The position numbers were made by a program, and so were the translations under genes. Of a stretch of DNA of 64,000 bases, positions 1-12,800 are shown one piece after another; positions within the stretch are counted from its first letter, which is position 1; each line of letters starts with the position of its first letter. Under the pieces are notes generated by a model. It was not told where the DNA came from. It searched no databases and saw only the letters and a list, made by a program, of their open reading frames with translations. This DNA is from Formicarius rufipectus (lineage: Eukaryota; Chordata; Aves; Passeriformes; Formicariidae): positions 41,942-105,941 of the forward strand of contig VXAU01001692.1 of the NCBI GenBank assembly GCA_013399695.1, written 5' to 3'.

Positions 1-3000
1 TTGAGGGAAAAAACAAGAACCCTACTAAGCCCACAAAACAGTCCAGCATCCCACAACCACCCTTAAACAACCCCAGGTAACAGGTCAACATCCCTTCAGG
101 ATGCTCCTTCTCCAGCTCCACACTCTGTGCAGGTCAGTAGTTCCAGCTCAGCACTTCTCCCCACCACTACTGTTATTCTGTCTCTGAACCATAAATGAGT
201 CCCCAGACAATTTGTCAGCAGAAAATAAGGAATTTGGGTGAAGTTCAGCAATCCTTTGCTCTGTGCTGGCTGCTGTAACCCATGGCTGTTGGGTTCTGTC
301 ATCCACTCAGAGTTTACACAGTTATCCTTTCATTTTAACAGGTGTAAAATAAGTTTCTAAGACCACTCTTGCAAAATATATTTGCACTCACCCAAAAAAA
401 TTCAGAAAGTCTTTTCTGTATCTTTGTTCTGAAACTAAGCTGCTCCAGTGCTGAAGTAGCAGAAACATTGTAGTAACCAAAGTGCACATTCACACCACAA
501 CCCAGATGGGAACCCTCTGCCCTCCTGTGCCTGCCATCCCTAAGGTTCCTGTGTCTATCATTCCCATCCTCACACGAGGCATCCCCACAACCTCGCAGCT
601 CTGGACAGCTTTCATTACTCTCTAGGAAAGAAAAGCTGCAGTTCAAAGAGTCCCCCAAAACAAAGCACCAATGTTGTCCCCCTCAATTAAGTCCGACTTA
701 GGGAGAAAACAAGGCTGGCACAGGAAAGCTTTTCTGGGAGCACCAGGGAAAGCAAAGAGCAGAAGCACAACCCTACCCCGAGAGATGGGCTGGGCAGGCA
801 GCACCACCCCCACACAGCTCTGACGAGGAACCAGCACAGAAAGAGGGGACAGTTTCTGCAAACAGGTGTTAGGATATCAGCAAGGGAAGAGCTGGGCTCT
901 GGAGTTCCAGGAGAGACAGAAAAATTTACTTTAATCATCTTCTAATTAGATAGCAGGGCTACTGTTCAGGCTCCAGATCACCCTTTCCATGCCAGAAAAC
1001 AGCTGTCACCTTTAACTCTGGGGAGACTGGAACAGGATGTGGGGTAGGAGGAAAGATCTGCTAAACCTAATGTGTCCACCTGAACAGACAGGTCAAAGCA
1101 GAAGTGGAGAAGACACTGTTGGTAGCTTTGAATATGCAAACATTGGGATAGAATCTTATAGTACTGGGAGTAGCAATTTCCTGGTTTCTCCAAATCTCTT
1201 CTGTATTACAATATCCTGACAATTATTGTGCCCATTTTAGTACACAATTAGGAACAAGACACTTTATGCTTTCACTGCTGAAATACGTATGTGCAAGTAA
1301 GACTGAAGAAGCCAATTAGAGGCCAGATAATAATCACTTCAACTTCCTTTTAAAATTTATTTTACACATCTTTTGGGGGAAGCATCAGTCATACAACAAA
1401 CCTACTATAAGATTACACCTAGCAACATTAAGCAGTCAATCTGGCCTCTAAAGCAACTATTTTGGACACTTCTGGGAGGCTCACTTAGTATGAAAACAAG
1501 TGGTTCAGGCTGAAGATCACTGAAACTTAGATGTTGTTGCACAGATAGCAGCTGCCATCAGGTACCATGATTACAGGAAAAAGAACTGTTCGGCTGTCAG
1601 AAAACCCAGAGTGTTCTGGGCATGCCAGGAAAGCCACAGAGTAAGGAAAGGATCATCTCCCAAATTATTCTGTGAACAGCATTTCCATATTTCCACAAGT
1701 TCCGGAGCATACCCTGCCCAACTAAGTCTTCATCACAACTCCTGCAGAGCACGCACATGTCTTCAGCCAAGTTCCTGACCAACATCCATGAGTCAGGCTA
1801 AGACCTACTCTGCCCAGACACAGCTTCCCATCCACTTCTCCCATTTCCACATCCTTCCAGGAAAATGACAGGTGTGTGTTTCCTAAGGAAATCTGCTGTA
1901 CTTCTCCCATCCACTGTGGATCATCTCCCAAAGATCTGAGTTACAACAGCCTGTTCACCCTGATGAGCCTCTCCCAGGTACCATTCCTGGTCTCCTGAGC
2001 ACAGTGGACACCACGACCAGGTTTTAATGCTTCTGGCTGCAAATAACATTTAAAGGCCCTAAACACTGTAAGCAAGAGTTTGGAAAAATATCCTTCAGTT
2101 TTTCAGACCTCAGGGTGGCTCTCCCAAGCAATTAAACTCTTCCAATTTAAATGTACTTAGAACAAATTAAGTCTTTATAGTGTGGCTGCCTATAAACAAG
2201 TCTGATACCATATTTCTTCCTGAGTGGTTATGATTCTCATGGAACTTGCTCTTCTAGCCCTGACTTATAACCCACAGAATGTCACTTTTCCCAAGCAAGA
2301 ACTAATTTTATGCCCTTTGAGTTATATTATACTTTACATTTTATTAGATGAAATTCCAAGACTCGCTGACAGCTCCTTAAGTTTCTAAAGTTGTTAAATA
2401 ACAAAAAAGTGGATCCAAATCAAAACAGTTTAAGTCCACAAGATTTTCCCAGCATTAAAAAGAAAATACAGTAAGAAAAGTCAGCTGTGTGACCCAGATT
2501 TGTCCATTCAAATACGTATTTTCTGGTGTAGACCCTGTTATATAAATCTGTATGAATCACCGTGTCACCTTTGTGCTTTGTTAACAGGATTGCTTGTCCA
2601 CCGTTCTTGCACTTTGGGATTGTTATTTTTTTTTCTAATGTGATTTCCCTCAGAAGTTGACAGTTCAATTTACAGTCTGCAATTAAAATCCACCAGCCTC
2701 ATTAGCAGGAGTAAGATAAACTTGATATTGAATTTCCATGAAAATCTGTGTTTAACTGTAATTCATATCAGTAAGAAATCCAGCTCTAAGAACCTGGAAA
2801 AAGAATCAGTAACTCCATATACATACAAATGCAAACTACAATATTTCATAATCTGGCCAATTTGGCAAAAAAAAAGCCTACTTTTCCCAAGTAAATTCAT
2901 CTGCTACATGGTTTTTAATACATTCTGAGTTCTTTATAAAGCAGAGGACAAATGGTGGAAGGCTGAATGATGAGTTTGTGTGTCACTATGTTCCTCCTGG

Positions 3001-4667
3001 AGCCATGGAGTAATTTTGCCAGTCTTTGTCACTCCTGCAGCTGTTCTATGGAAAACTGCAGGGAATAGTTGCAATGCCATCCAACAGGCAACAGCTAAGT
3101 GGATAAAACCAAGCCACGGTGAACTCAATTTTCAGCCACCAAAATACTGGAGTTACTTTCCAATCTCAGTCTTCTTCCCAAGATATCTCTGGTGGCTTCA
3201 TGGTACCTAACTGGAAAATTGCTAAGATGCAGATGAATTAGTCAGAGTTGAGGAGATGACTGAAGCTTCAGAGGGGCAGAAGTCCACAAACTACCATGAA
3301 AAGATTGTTATACACTTGTGCTTCTGGGGACCTACACATGTCCTGCTGTTAAATCACCTGCCTGTGCTGCTGAGGATTCACAGAGAAGAGTAGTACAAGT
3401 CTTTATAAAGAAAGTATTAGTAAAGTTTGAAATCCAGGAGGCACAGACAGTGAAATCTTTCTTGGGAACTCAACCCAGACACCTGGGCCACCTGCTGACC
3501 AGGGCAGGAGATTTCCAGGAGGAAATGGCAAAGAGTTGACCAGAAGGTGTTGAAGTACAAGAAACAACTAACAGGCAGCTGGACTGTGCAGTTGAGAAGT
3601 CTGGAAGGAGTCAGAATGGAAAAGCTGGAAAAGCAGGATTATCAGCTTGCCTTACTAATGCTTTCACCTCAATAAATACCACGTAATTTTCTGGTTCGAC
3701 TGTTAGCCTGGTCTCTATTTCAATTAAATTGTACAATTAGATCTCTGCCAGGATATGTAACTCAGTATTAGGCACAGAAGTCAGATATCAGGGTAAAAAG
3801 CTACTTATTGAATTTGTAGCTATTGAAGTTACACAGGGATTTTTTTTTCATTGTTTTCCTCCACACCATCAGACTGTCAGATTTAGCACAAGGGTCTCTG
3901 GCTTCCTTCACAGGGATCAAAGGTAGATGTGGACAACTTTCATAAGCCTATTTGGTCCTGTGGAACTCTAAAAAACCTGCATCCCAAAGGAAAAACACTG
4001 CAAGTTACTGCCCACAACAGCGGCAAAGTCTAATGACAGTACATTCACAGGTTTTAACCACTCATGTAAGGCCAATTAGTTAATCTGTAAGCACAGTTTC
4101 AGAATAACTACCAACTAAAAACAAATCTGGGGAAAAACTTACAAAACCCTTGTACTTCAGTCTCCAAAAATAGACTACTTTAAATTTTGCTGTGTTTAAA
4201 AACACCTCATGTTAGTCAAAGGGAGGTGCAGCTGGAGCTGCAGCACAGCCCTCTCGGGGTCACCCGGGGCACACCCTCAGGCCTGCAGAAACAGTACACT
4301 TGGGTTTTCTACCCAAAAACCTCCTTGTGCTTGGCTGCTGCACCCCAATTGCTGCTGAGTGTACAGCAGGGGCAGCAGCAGGTGTGACCTGCCAAGGAAG
4401 GGACCTCTTGTCTCTCCCCATGGAAGCAGAGGGGGTTGAGCTGCACAGGGGCTTCACTTTTACAGGGACACGACAGACCCGTGACAAACACAGTGAACTA
4501 AAGCCAGTCCTTCCTAAGCATGTAGGAGTTGAGGTCTGGGCAGCCCTGGGAACTAATTCTGATTCCTCTTTCACTTGATCTCTTCTTCAGTTCTTTTCAA
4601 GGAACCATCTTGGCTTGTAACCTTTATCTAAGCCTCTCCAGATCCCTTGACAGCTCTGAAATGTTGG

Positions 4668-4689
4668 TTTTTTTTTTTTTTTTTTTTTT
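4668..4689 (+). repeat. Poly(T) run, 22 bases
   Basis: Uninterrupted T tract followed by CCAG, within intron 14. On the minus strand it reads as poly(A). No retrotransposed body recognised next to it. Confidence 0.9.
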
Positions 4690-6539
4690 CCAGTTGCTAA
4701 TCACTGATATTAAATTCTTTGCCAAAATAATTATCCAAACGGTTATAAGCCCAAATGTCTTCCTGCTTTACTGAAAAATAATATTATAATTCAAAATTAG
4801 ACCATCAATTTCTGTTGAAAAAGCTCATGTCATATCTGAATTATAACAAGAACACTTAGATGTGTTCAAGTTTTACACATGACTTGCCAAGAACTCTTCA
4901 GAAAACAAGGTGTCACTATTGTATTTCTTGCAAAACTCACACAGGTTCTGAAAAAACCCAGAATCTTACTGTGCTGAGACTGAGAAGGCAAATTACTGCT
5001 CTCCTTTCTCTCAGCAGTTCACAGTTTATACAAAAACTCAGGGGCTGCTTCTAACTGAAGGCAAGCAAAGTCTTCCCCAGGATGAAGAATTTTGTTATAC
5101 AGGACTTGACTGCTCCCCCCATCTTGGAAATAATGAACACACCTCAACTTTGCCTCTTGACTCCCAAGAAGTTTAGTGGTGGAAGTCTGGTGAATTAAAG
5201 CCACGTGTGTACAACAAGTTCCAAACAGCAGCTCAGCACAGCACTGACTCTGCACTGCAATGAGCACACTGTGCTCAGCACAAAAATACCATTTCCTTCT
5301 GAAGACCTGAGATACACAGAGCTCTGCACACAGTTTCTGGGAATGCTTCATCAGCCTAGTGACACATGTGGGATGGCTGCATCTCCTGAAATGCAGCACA
5401 GAGGAGTTTTGCTGACACGCATGAAGCATGTCCTGACCCACTGCACACAACGAGGTCTCCCTGGGTCACTCCCAGCACCACAGTACTGCAAAGAACACAC
5501 CTAAGCATGTGCTGACATTGACAATAAGCTGTTTGCAATGAGAATTGCTTCTTAAACTGCAATCAACCATTTGCTTTTTGTAATTTGATTAAATAACATG
5601 AAAATGTAACCTCTTAACTTCAGTCTTTTGACTCTGCATCCACTAATCCCTCAGTGATTCCCAAGTACCACAGAACATGCTCCTAGAATGCTCCCATTGC
5701 ACAGTGCTAACAGGTATTCAACTGGAAGGGCTCACATGCTGGGATATAACTTCTTGCTGCTTTATTTGAGCCAGAAGTTGTATATTCTTTTCATTTGTTT
5801 GGTACACCTTTTTATGAAATCCCAAATTGCTGCACATCCCAGGAAATGCGATAAAGTGCATCTGAGAGGTCACACACATGGCATGGAGAGGGGCACGGCT
5901 GCACCCTCAGACACCAGCAGCCTTGTTTCTGGTCGCTTGTGCCATTAGGGGTTTTTTCTTGGTTTGTTTGCTCTGGAAGTGCTCAGTGCTTCCTCAAAGG
6001 AATTAAGCAGATTTGGCTAACTGAGCTTTGGATACTGTAATATTTAAGATCCCCATTCAAAACTGTAGACCATTAGGAGCTATAGTTTGTAACTTTGCAC
6101 TTGAGAGTCTGCTTCTCTTTCTGAGCTGACTGAGCAGATGTGAAGAATTTGTTACAGCATCCACAGCTGGAATAAAGCTCTCTGATTTGTCATTTAATGA
6201 CTGCAAGTAGTTTTAACCGGTCAGTTCAACCACGTTGAAAGCAAAACCCCTGATATTATGATTACTTACAGAAGAACTGTTACTAACATACAACAAAACC
6301 TCTCCTGTAAGTAGATCTGCACTGGCATTTTAACAGTGCCAACGTGTTTGGTTTGCTACTGTAGAAACAGAAAAAGGTTGATATATCAAGTTCATGGATA
6401 AAGCTGCAACTATTCTAGATGACCAGTGTACAACATTCAAGAGTTAACACCACACCTAGAGTTCATTATCTTTTTTTTTTTTTTTGTCAGTTTGCACTAT
6501 GGCAGTTACCACAAGCATTTTCTTAAAAAAAAAAAAAAA

Positions 6540-6579
6540 TAGAATAAGCATAATTCTAATAAACTAGAATAAGCATAAT
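6540..6579 (+). repeat. Direct duplication, 15 bp with 25-bp spacing
   Basis: TAGAATAAGCATAAT occurs at 6540-6554 and again at 6565-6579, just after a short A run. Probably a local slippage or tandem duplication. Confidence 0.85.
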
Positions 6580-6787
6580 ACGATTAGAACAACCAGTGTT
6601 GCTACACTGTAGAGTGCAAGAAAATAAGCAAAAATTATGCACTATGAAAAATACTTTTAAGTTACATTTCATTAGAGGTGTTCAAGAACTGATGGGGTGG
6701 GCTACGCTATGCATAAGCTCCAATAAAATGGTCCCCAGTCTACCAGTTTCCAAACCACATATATTGTCTGAAGGGCTACATACTGAC

Positions 6788-6890
6788 CTTTCACCACTCC
6801 CAAGAGAGGTGGGGAGTTCTCTTGAGGGGTTCTGTCAGGCTCCTGGGGAGGTACAACCATAGCGAGCGTGTGCACTGGGACACGGGGAAC
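6788..6890 (-). CDS. ANKHD1: ANKHD1 exon 14 (proline-rich linker)
   Basis: A 103-nt exon encoding VPRVPVHTLAMVVPPQEPDR and TPQENSPPLLGVVK plus the first base of Gly. This is low-complexity linker between the first and second ankyrin blocks. It closely resembles human ANKHD1 in this linker (PQEPDRTSQENSPALLGVQK as I recall it). Acceptor GCCTTTGTTTGAAG|; donor GTGAAAG|GTCAGTAT, the only donor here with C at intron position 3. It is the last exon found; the next expected, larger exon is not between 1 and 6787. Confidence 0.93.
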
Positions 6891-9800
6891 CTTCAAACAA
6901 AGGCACAGACACACACTCAGGTGAAAACCCCTTCGGATGGACCACAGACTGAAGTGTCAATACAGAGATATCCACAGCGCACAGCAGTGCACAAACTGTG
7001 CACACTAAGCTGCCTCTTGGTATGACCTGTCCCAATCTGTTTTACTTGGGATAGTATAGCAAAGTTAACTGTGTTACTCTGCACAAAATCCCTGCTGTTG
7101 GCTGCAAAACTGATAACTCCTTTAGGCTTTTAATCCACTAACTCCACTGCAAATTTACCTTTCCCTGCAGAACTCCGAATTTACACAAAAAATTTCTTTC
7201 ATTTAACAAATAAAATAAGCAACACCATTTGAGGGGTGCTGTCACAAGGGCTTAGAACTGTTGAAACAAAATACTGAGCATATGCAGACAAGAAAATATT
7301 CTTTTAAGATTCTAGGTTTGGGACTATGCTGTCCAAGGAGCAGAAAAGGGAACAAAGCTCATGTGTTCTTCAGGTCCCTGCAGGTCACACGAATCAATTC
7401 TCTCTCTGCCATTCTCCTGCATGCAGACATTCAAAAATTCCTTTCACTGCTTATGTGTACACCTAAATTAACTCCTAAGAAAGTGCTTGTTTGTAACACT
7501 GATGGTGCTATTTTAAGAAAACTCCTCATGCCTTACCTGAGACTGATCCTGAGAGGGAGGTGTGAGCTGGGACAAGTCTGCTGCAGGAACTGACAAAACG
7601 TTGTTTGGGTAATCCAGCAAATAGGAAACCACATTTGTGTGTCCTCCCTTGGCGGCTTCAATGAGCATTGTAGAGCCATCCTGGAGTAAGGGTTGGGAAA
7701 CAAAAGGCCAGAGGATGAGTTTTGCTGCCTGGTGTAACACACAAGATATGACTCTATGGTTTAAATTGGCAAATGTACTACTTCATTAAGTGGGTTTTGT
7801 GGTTCTTTCAGTAGCTGTGACAAGTGACAGCTGTAAGTGAATACCTTGAGCCGATGAGTAGGATCTGCCCCATGAGCCAGGAGGAGCTCGACCACGGCCA
7901 GGTGACCTCCAGCACAGGCCAGGGACACCACTGTGTGATCATTGTTGGCTGTAGCCCTGTTCACGTTGGCACCTGGAAAAAGATGATCTTGGAGTTAGAC
8001 ACAATGAAATTCTTTCTAAAAGAAAACATCGACAAGTACTGTATTTTGTGGAATAGAGATAAACTTTACTCTTCTAATCTTACTACTTCCTACAAACTTC
8101 TAGGGAAAAAGAAAGGGATTTTGAATAACTGATAGACTTCTACACATCATCCTCCTCACCTTGTGAGGACAAGGCAGCTACAGCAGTAACAATGGGCTTG
8201 TAAGTGGTAAGAGAGAGGGAACACAAGTTCCAAATGTTCATTCTGAGCAACACTATGTGGTGCAGTTGTTACTGTTTCAGATGCCATTTGCTGTATTTTT
8301 TTCTGAAGGAGTGCTTTTTTAAGAAAGTAAAATATTTACTGTACTTCAAATCTATTTATTAATCTATATAACAGAGCAGAAACAGCAAATATTTTGTGAT
8401 TCATTCTATAATGAACTATACAAAATTCAAAAAACCCTTAAGGGTACTCATAACCAGAACAATTTTGAACATGGATCACAAACATGCAGCATTGTAAGGC
8501 AGCATTTTAACATCTTTAACCAGTTGTTTAAACCAGTATTTTACCTTTGCTAATAAGGAATTGCACAGTGCACAAGTGACCAGCTCGCGCAGCCTTCATC
8601 AGTGGGGTTCTCCCACCTTCAGATTCATGCTCCTAAAGAAGAAATAACAGATGCATAAATGGGCAAAAATTGTATGAGTTTTTTAGCTTTTGAGGCATCT
8701 TGTGATGGGACCAGAAATACCTGTCTTGGTAGAAGATCTATCTTATAAGCTGGCTGTAATAAATATAAATTGACTGGAATCAATTTTCATGTTACCTTAA
8801 ATATTAAATTACACTGTCAAAAAGTGGCATCACACCAAGAAGTTTTGCTCCTTACACACCCCTTTGTCCTTTAGTGTTCAAATATGCAAAACATATGAGA
8901 ACAGTAACTTTTGACCTCAGAAAGGGAGGAGTATTTAACACCAATATCACCAAGCATCAGGAAGTGTAAAACAACCACAAACTGCTGTGCCACAGTCTGG
9001 AGCTGCCACGTGGCACCGGCCAGACCTGCAACGCTGCAATAATGGCTCAGGTACAAACAATATTTATTAAACATGCTGAAGAGGAACAGTAACAAAAATG
9101 AGACAAATCAATGCAGAACAAGAAGTCTCTGACTAAGAGGACTGGACAATAAAGCAGAAGGACAAAAAAAGGATGATAAAAAACAACAAAAAGGGAATGA
9201 GTGACACAAATGACTTTCTAATTTAAAAAAAATTCTGAATACTGGAAAGATGTGGTGGAATACAATTACAATAGAGCAGATACAAACTAGACAATGTGCC
9301 TGCTCAGTAGACATGATCAATACCATAAAGAATGCTGAGTAATGGCATCAACCCTCCTGCAGAACCACGAGAGAACACATAACCTTCCTGGGAACATTTG
9401 TACGTGCACTCTATATTCAATACTGTCCTATATCCAATAATAATCACTCTGATCAACACTATACAAGGACCGTGGTTTTTTTGACAAAGTATCTGGGAAG
9501 CCAAGCTCAAAATCCACTCCTTACTTTGTAACTGCACGCACATCTGACAGTGAAAGTTAACATGTCATACTGACAGTGGATGCCACTGCTCCTTACAAAT
9601 ACAGACAAGAAGAGATTTGACAGAACAACTCAACTCCTTCCCATAGTTTCTGCATTCCTGAAAACTCTGCATATGTCCTTTGACATATGGCTTGCTTTGG
9701 TTGCAAGCTGCACTTTAAGCTAGTTTTCTGTTCATACACTTGAGGAAGAAACCTCTTGACTGGATCTTCTATTGGAGGTTGACCCTGTAGAGCAACCCAA

Positions 9801-12800
9801 GCCCATCCCAGCCCCTCCCCTGCTTTGCTCCTGGGTCTTCAAGAGAGCTCCATGTTACTGTCCACCACTGCTTTAACACATGGCTAAACCCCACCTTAGT
9901 GCTCTGATTCCTTTGCTTACTCAGCAGGATCATACACAGGCACACACACACAGGCAGACAGAAAACCTGACAGACTCACTACTGAAGCCACCTCCCCTTT
10001 TTGTAAATCAGTAGATTCTCCTCCCAGGGCAATGACTGCTTAACTGCCAATAAGCACCTGGACTGCCTGCATGGCACAAATATTTGCAGGACATGTAAAG
10101 CTAGTTCACATGTGGCCCTGTGATGTGCAAGAATTAGCAGCGTGCCCTTGAGCTCTGCTGCTTCCTCTGCTATTTGGTTAAGTTTTGCTCTTCCTCAGCC
10201 ACTGTCGATAGGTCCTAAAAAGCCAGAGGCTGCTGTGTGCCTGAAGCACAGCAAACCCCTGGCTCTGCAGGCAAACCTGTGCCAAAGCAGCTGTGGATGC
10301 AAATAATTCCTGACCACCACTCTGCTCTGAGCAGGACTCAGACACTGCTGCCCAAACTATTTCACACCCAGCTCTAAATCCCCACCGATGAAAAGGTGGC
10401 AAGATGAAAAATTTAACTTAGATCGTATCTCTGGTGGTGAAAGCCATCCTATACTGCATTCAGATGCAAGAGAACTAGCAGTAAGGTACAGTTATTTACA
10501 ACATTCTGCCTTTCTAACAGACTTCACTGTTGGAAGTCTTAAAGAGGGATGCCAGGAGGATTTCTCATTTAAATGCAGTGCAGTGATTCTGCCCAGTTTA
10601 ACCAACTGTCACTCCTCAGGCAGGCAGAACTTGATCCTACTACACACTTCCAATCCCTACAGCATCACACACACCGTGAGTCCAGCCAAACCAAACCATT
10701 TGGGTCCCCACCTGTTGTAGATCTTCAAAACTTATGGCACTTTGATGGTATTTTTCACATTGGAAGACAGAAATGTGTATTTTATTTTAAGATTGAATTA
10801 ATTTTCTGCCTTCAGCACTGTTCTTAACCCTAATAACTGCTAGCAGACAGCATTAACTTGGGTTTTAAGGGAAGACATCCAGAACACATCAAAATAAGAA
10901 GCTGAGCCTTTGTGCAGTGTCTTTGTCTACTCACATCCTGTCTTTTACCTGGAATAATAAATTTCAAAGATTATATATATCTCTATATCTGTATCTACCT
11001 CTTTTTTTAGCTTCAGTGGACAATGAAAATCAGGGCAGAGAACACAAAAGCTGTCGAAAAGCATCCCCCATCACCTTTCCAATATGCTTCTTCCTTGTAT
11101 TTATACAAAGTATATGCAAATGCTTATTTTATGAGAACAAAACCCAGCAAATTGCCTCCAAAGACAATTCCCCTGGCTCCCTTCATTGTAGGATTCAACA
11201 CAGTGTCCTATTTCTCATCACTGCTCTGACGCCGAGAAATACAGCAGTTAGTTCTACTGGGAAGAGAGAGAAAGGAGAACAACCTCTGCCAACCTTGGAA
11301 AGCCATTCCCAAACCCCTGGGTGATGTGATCTGCTGGGTGTGCTGGGATAGAGAGAAGAAACTCCTGTGGGTTTGGGCAACAGACAGCAAGGAAGGGGAG
11401 AGTGAGAGTGATACCCAAACCAGGCAGGAGCTTACATTGTCTGCACCTTTTCCACTGGCACTCAAACAGGAGAAGAGTCATCAATAATTATTTCCCTTCT
11501 ACACAAATAAATACTTCCAAGACAAATTGATGCTTCCAAGAGCAGAAACACAGACATCAGGAGGATCTCACCACAATCATTTTTACTTTTTAATTCTTGA
11601 TTTTCAGTTCTCTGGTTTTAGCAATTTCAGTATCAGCTACAAAAAAGCTTTCCCCACACACCATTCTTCTCCTTGGTTCACAAATATTCACTGTGGTGTT
11701 ATTTACTAGGATAGATTTTTTGAGTTTGTTTCCAATGTCATATGTTATTGAAAAGTTCAGGAACAAAATCTACATTTTCAAAGTAAAGGACCAACTTTTC
11801 AATTCCTTAAGGAGCCTCCTCCCTCGTCCAAAAAATATTTAACAGAAATCTAAGTGTAATTCTTAGCAAAACTATCTAGAGAAAGCTTTTGATGCAAAAC
11901 AATAGCCAAACAACACAGTCCCTAACACTGCTAATATTCAAGACTGAACTCCTATTCCAGCACTCACCACGCTAACTGTCCCAAATAACCAGTATTTCAG
12001 AGGCACCTAAAAACTCAATCAGGCCCCCAGTTTAAAGTAAACAACTTAAAAAGGAAGACCTTGGAGGAAACTGGCAGGTTTAAGACACCTGCTTGTGCTA
12101 ACAGACTCCATGAGATAACCTGCTGTATTTGAAAGGATTAAGATACTGCTTTTTAAAACCAGGGTTTTAGAAAACCCAGTGAAGGGGAGATTGCAGGACA
12201 AGGATGCCATGCCTGGACTACACAGTGATTCTCCGTATTTTGATGAGATTGAGATACCCTGAAGCCAAGCTTCTCCTTAGCATGTAACCTGAGGCTGCAG
12301 CTTACAAGCATCAAAGGCCAACTTCACCTGATGCTTGCCTGGCTCTAGGCCCTCCAAAATAGTCTTAAGTCCTCTCACTTGTCCTGCAGAAGGACAAAAG
12401 AATGCACAGCTCTTGTTCTACAGATGTTCCTGGTCATGAAGACCTGGAGTGTGAACTTAATGGGATCAGCTCCACCAGCTGAAAACTGCTTTGCTGGGAT
12501 CAGGCAAGCAAGAACAAGGCTAAGACCAAGCAATGCTGCTCTCACCAGCTCATACCCTACCATGAGCCATTTGGGTTCACAAAGAGAGCACAAAGGTCTG
12601 ACACACCATCTTGGTAAAGACAAGATGACTTTCTGTTCACTACTAGAAAAAGAAAATGATTTCATGGTGTTCTGCACCATCCAGAGACTGCAACACAACA
12701 TCCAAAAGGTGCTGACTACAAAAATGAGTTTCATATGCCCTATCACCTTCTGCTTATCTATAGAACACTAAGGGAAAAGTCTACAGAGTCCAGAAATCCC

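Larger units (their letters stand above)
1..6787 (-). other. ANKHD1 intron 14 (partial, no coding signal)
   Basis: AT-rich intronic sequence running off the low-coordinate end. All open frames here are short and resemble nothing I recognise. None encodes the charged coiled-coil-like segment or the second ankyrin block expected next in ANKHD1. Visible features are a 22-base T run at 4668-4689 and a 15-base direct duplication at 6540-6554 and 6565-6579. Confidence 0.8.

Noticed and set aside
4187..4578. Possible coding or LTR sequence in a GC-richer patch of intron 14
   Set aside because: Overlapping frames on both strands have no recognisable protein, and no LTR ends, primer-binding site or target duplication were seen.
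1..6787. Next ANKHD1 exon (linker/coiled-coil segment or second ankyrin block)
   Set aside because: No minus-strand frame here resembles the expected charged, Gln/Lys-rich segment or a DTALTLACAGGHEE-type repeat. It must lie beyond base 1.
12375..12771. Overlapping 120-130 codon frames on both strands in intron 10
   Set aside because: No recognisable domain, no supporting splice or promoter signals, and the mirrored openness suggests composition. Kept as intron.
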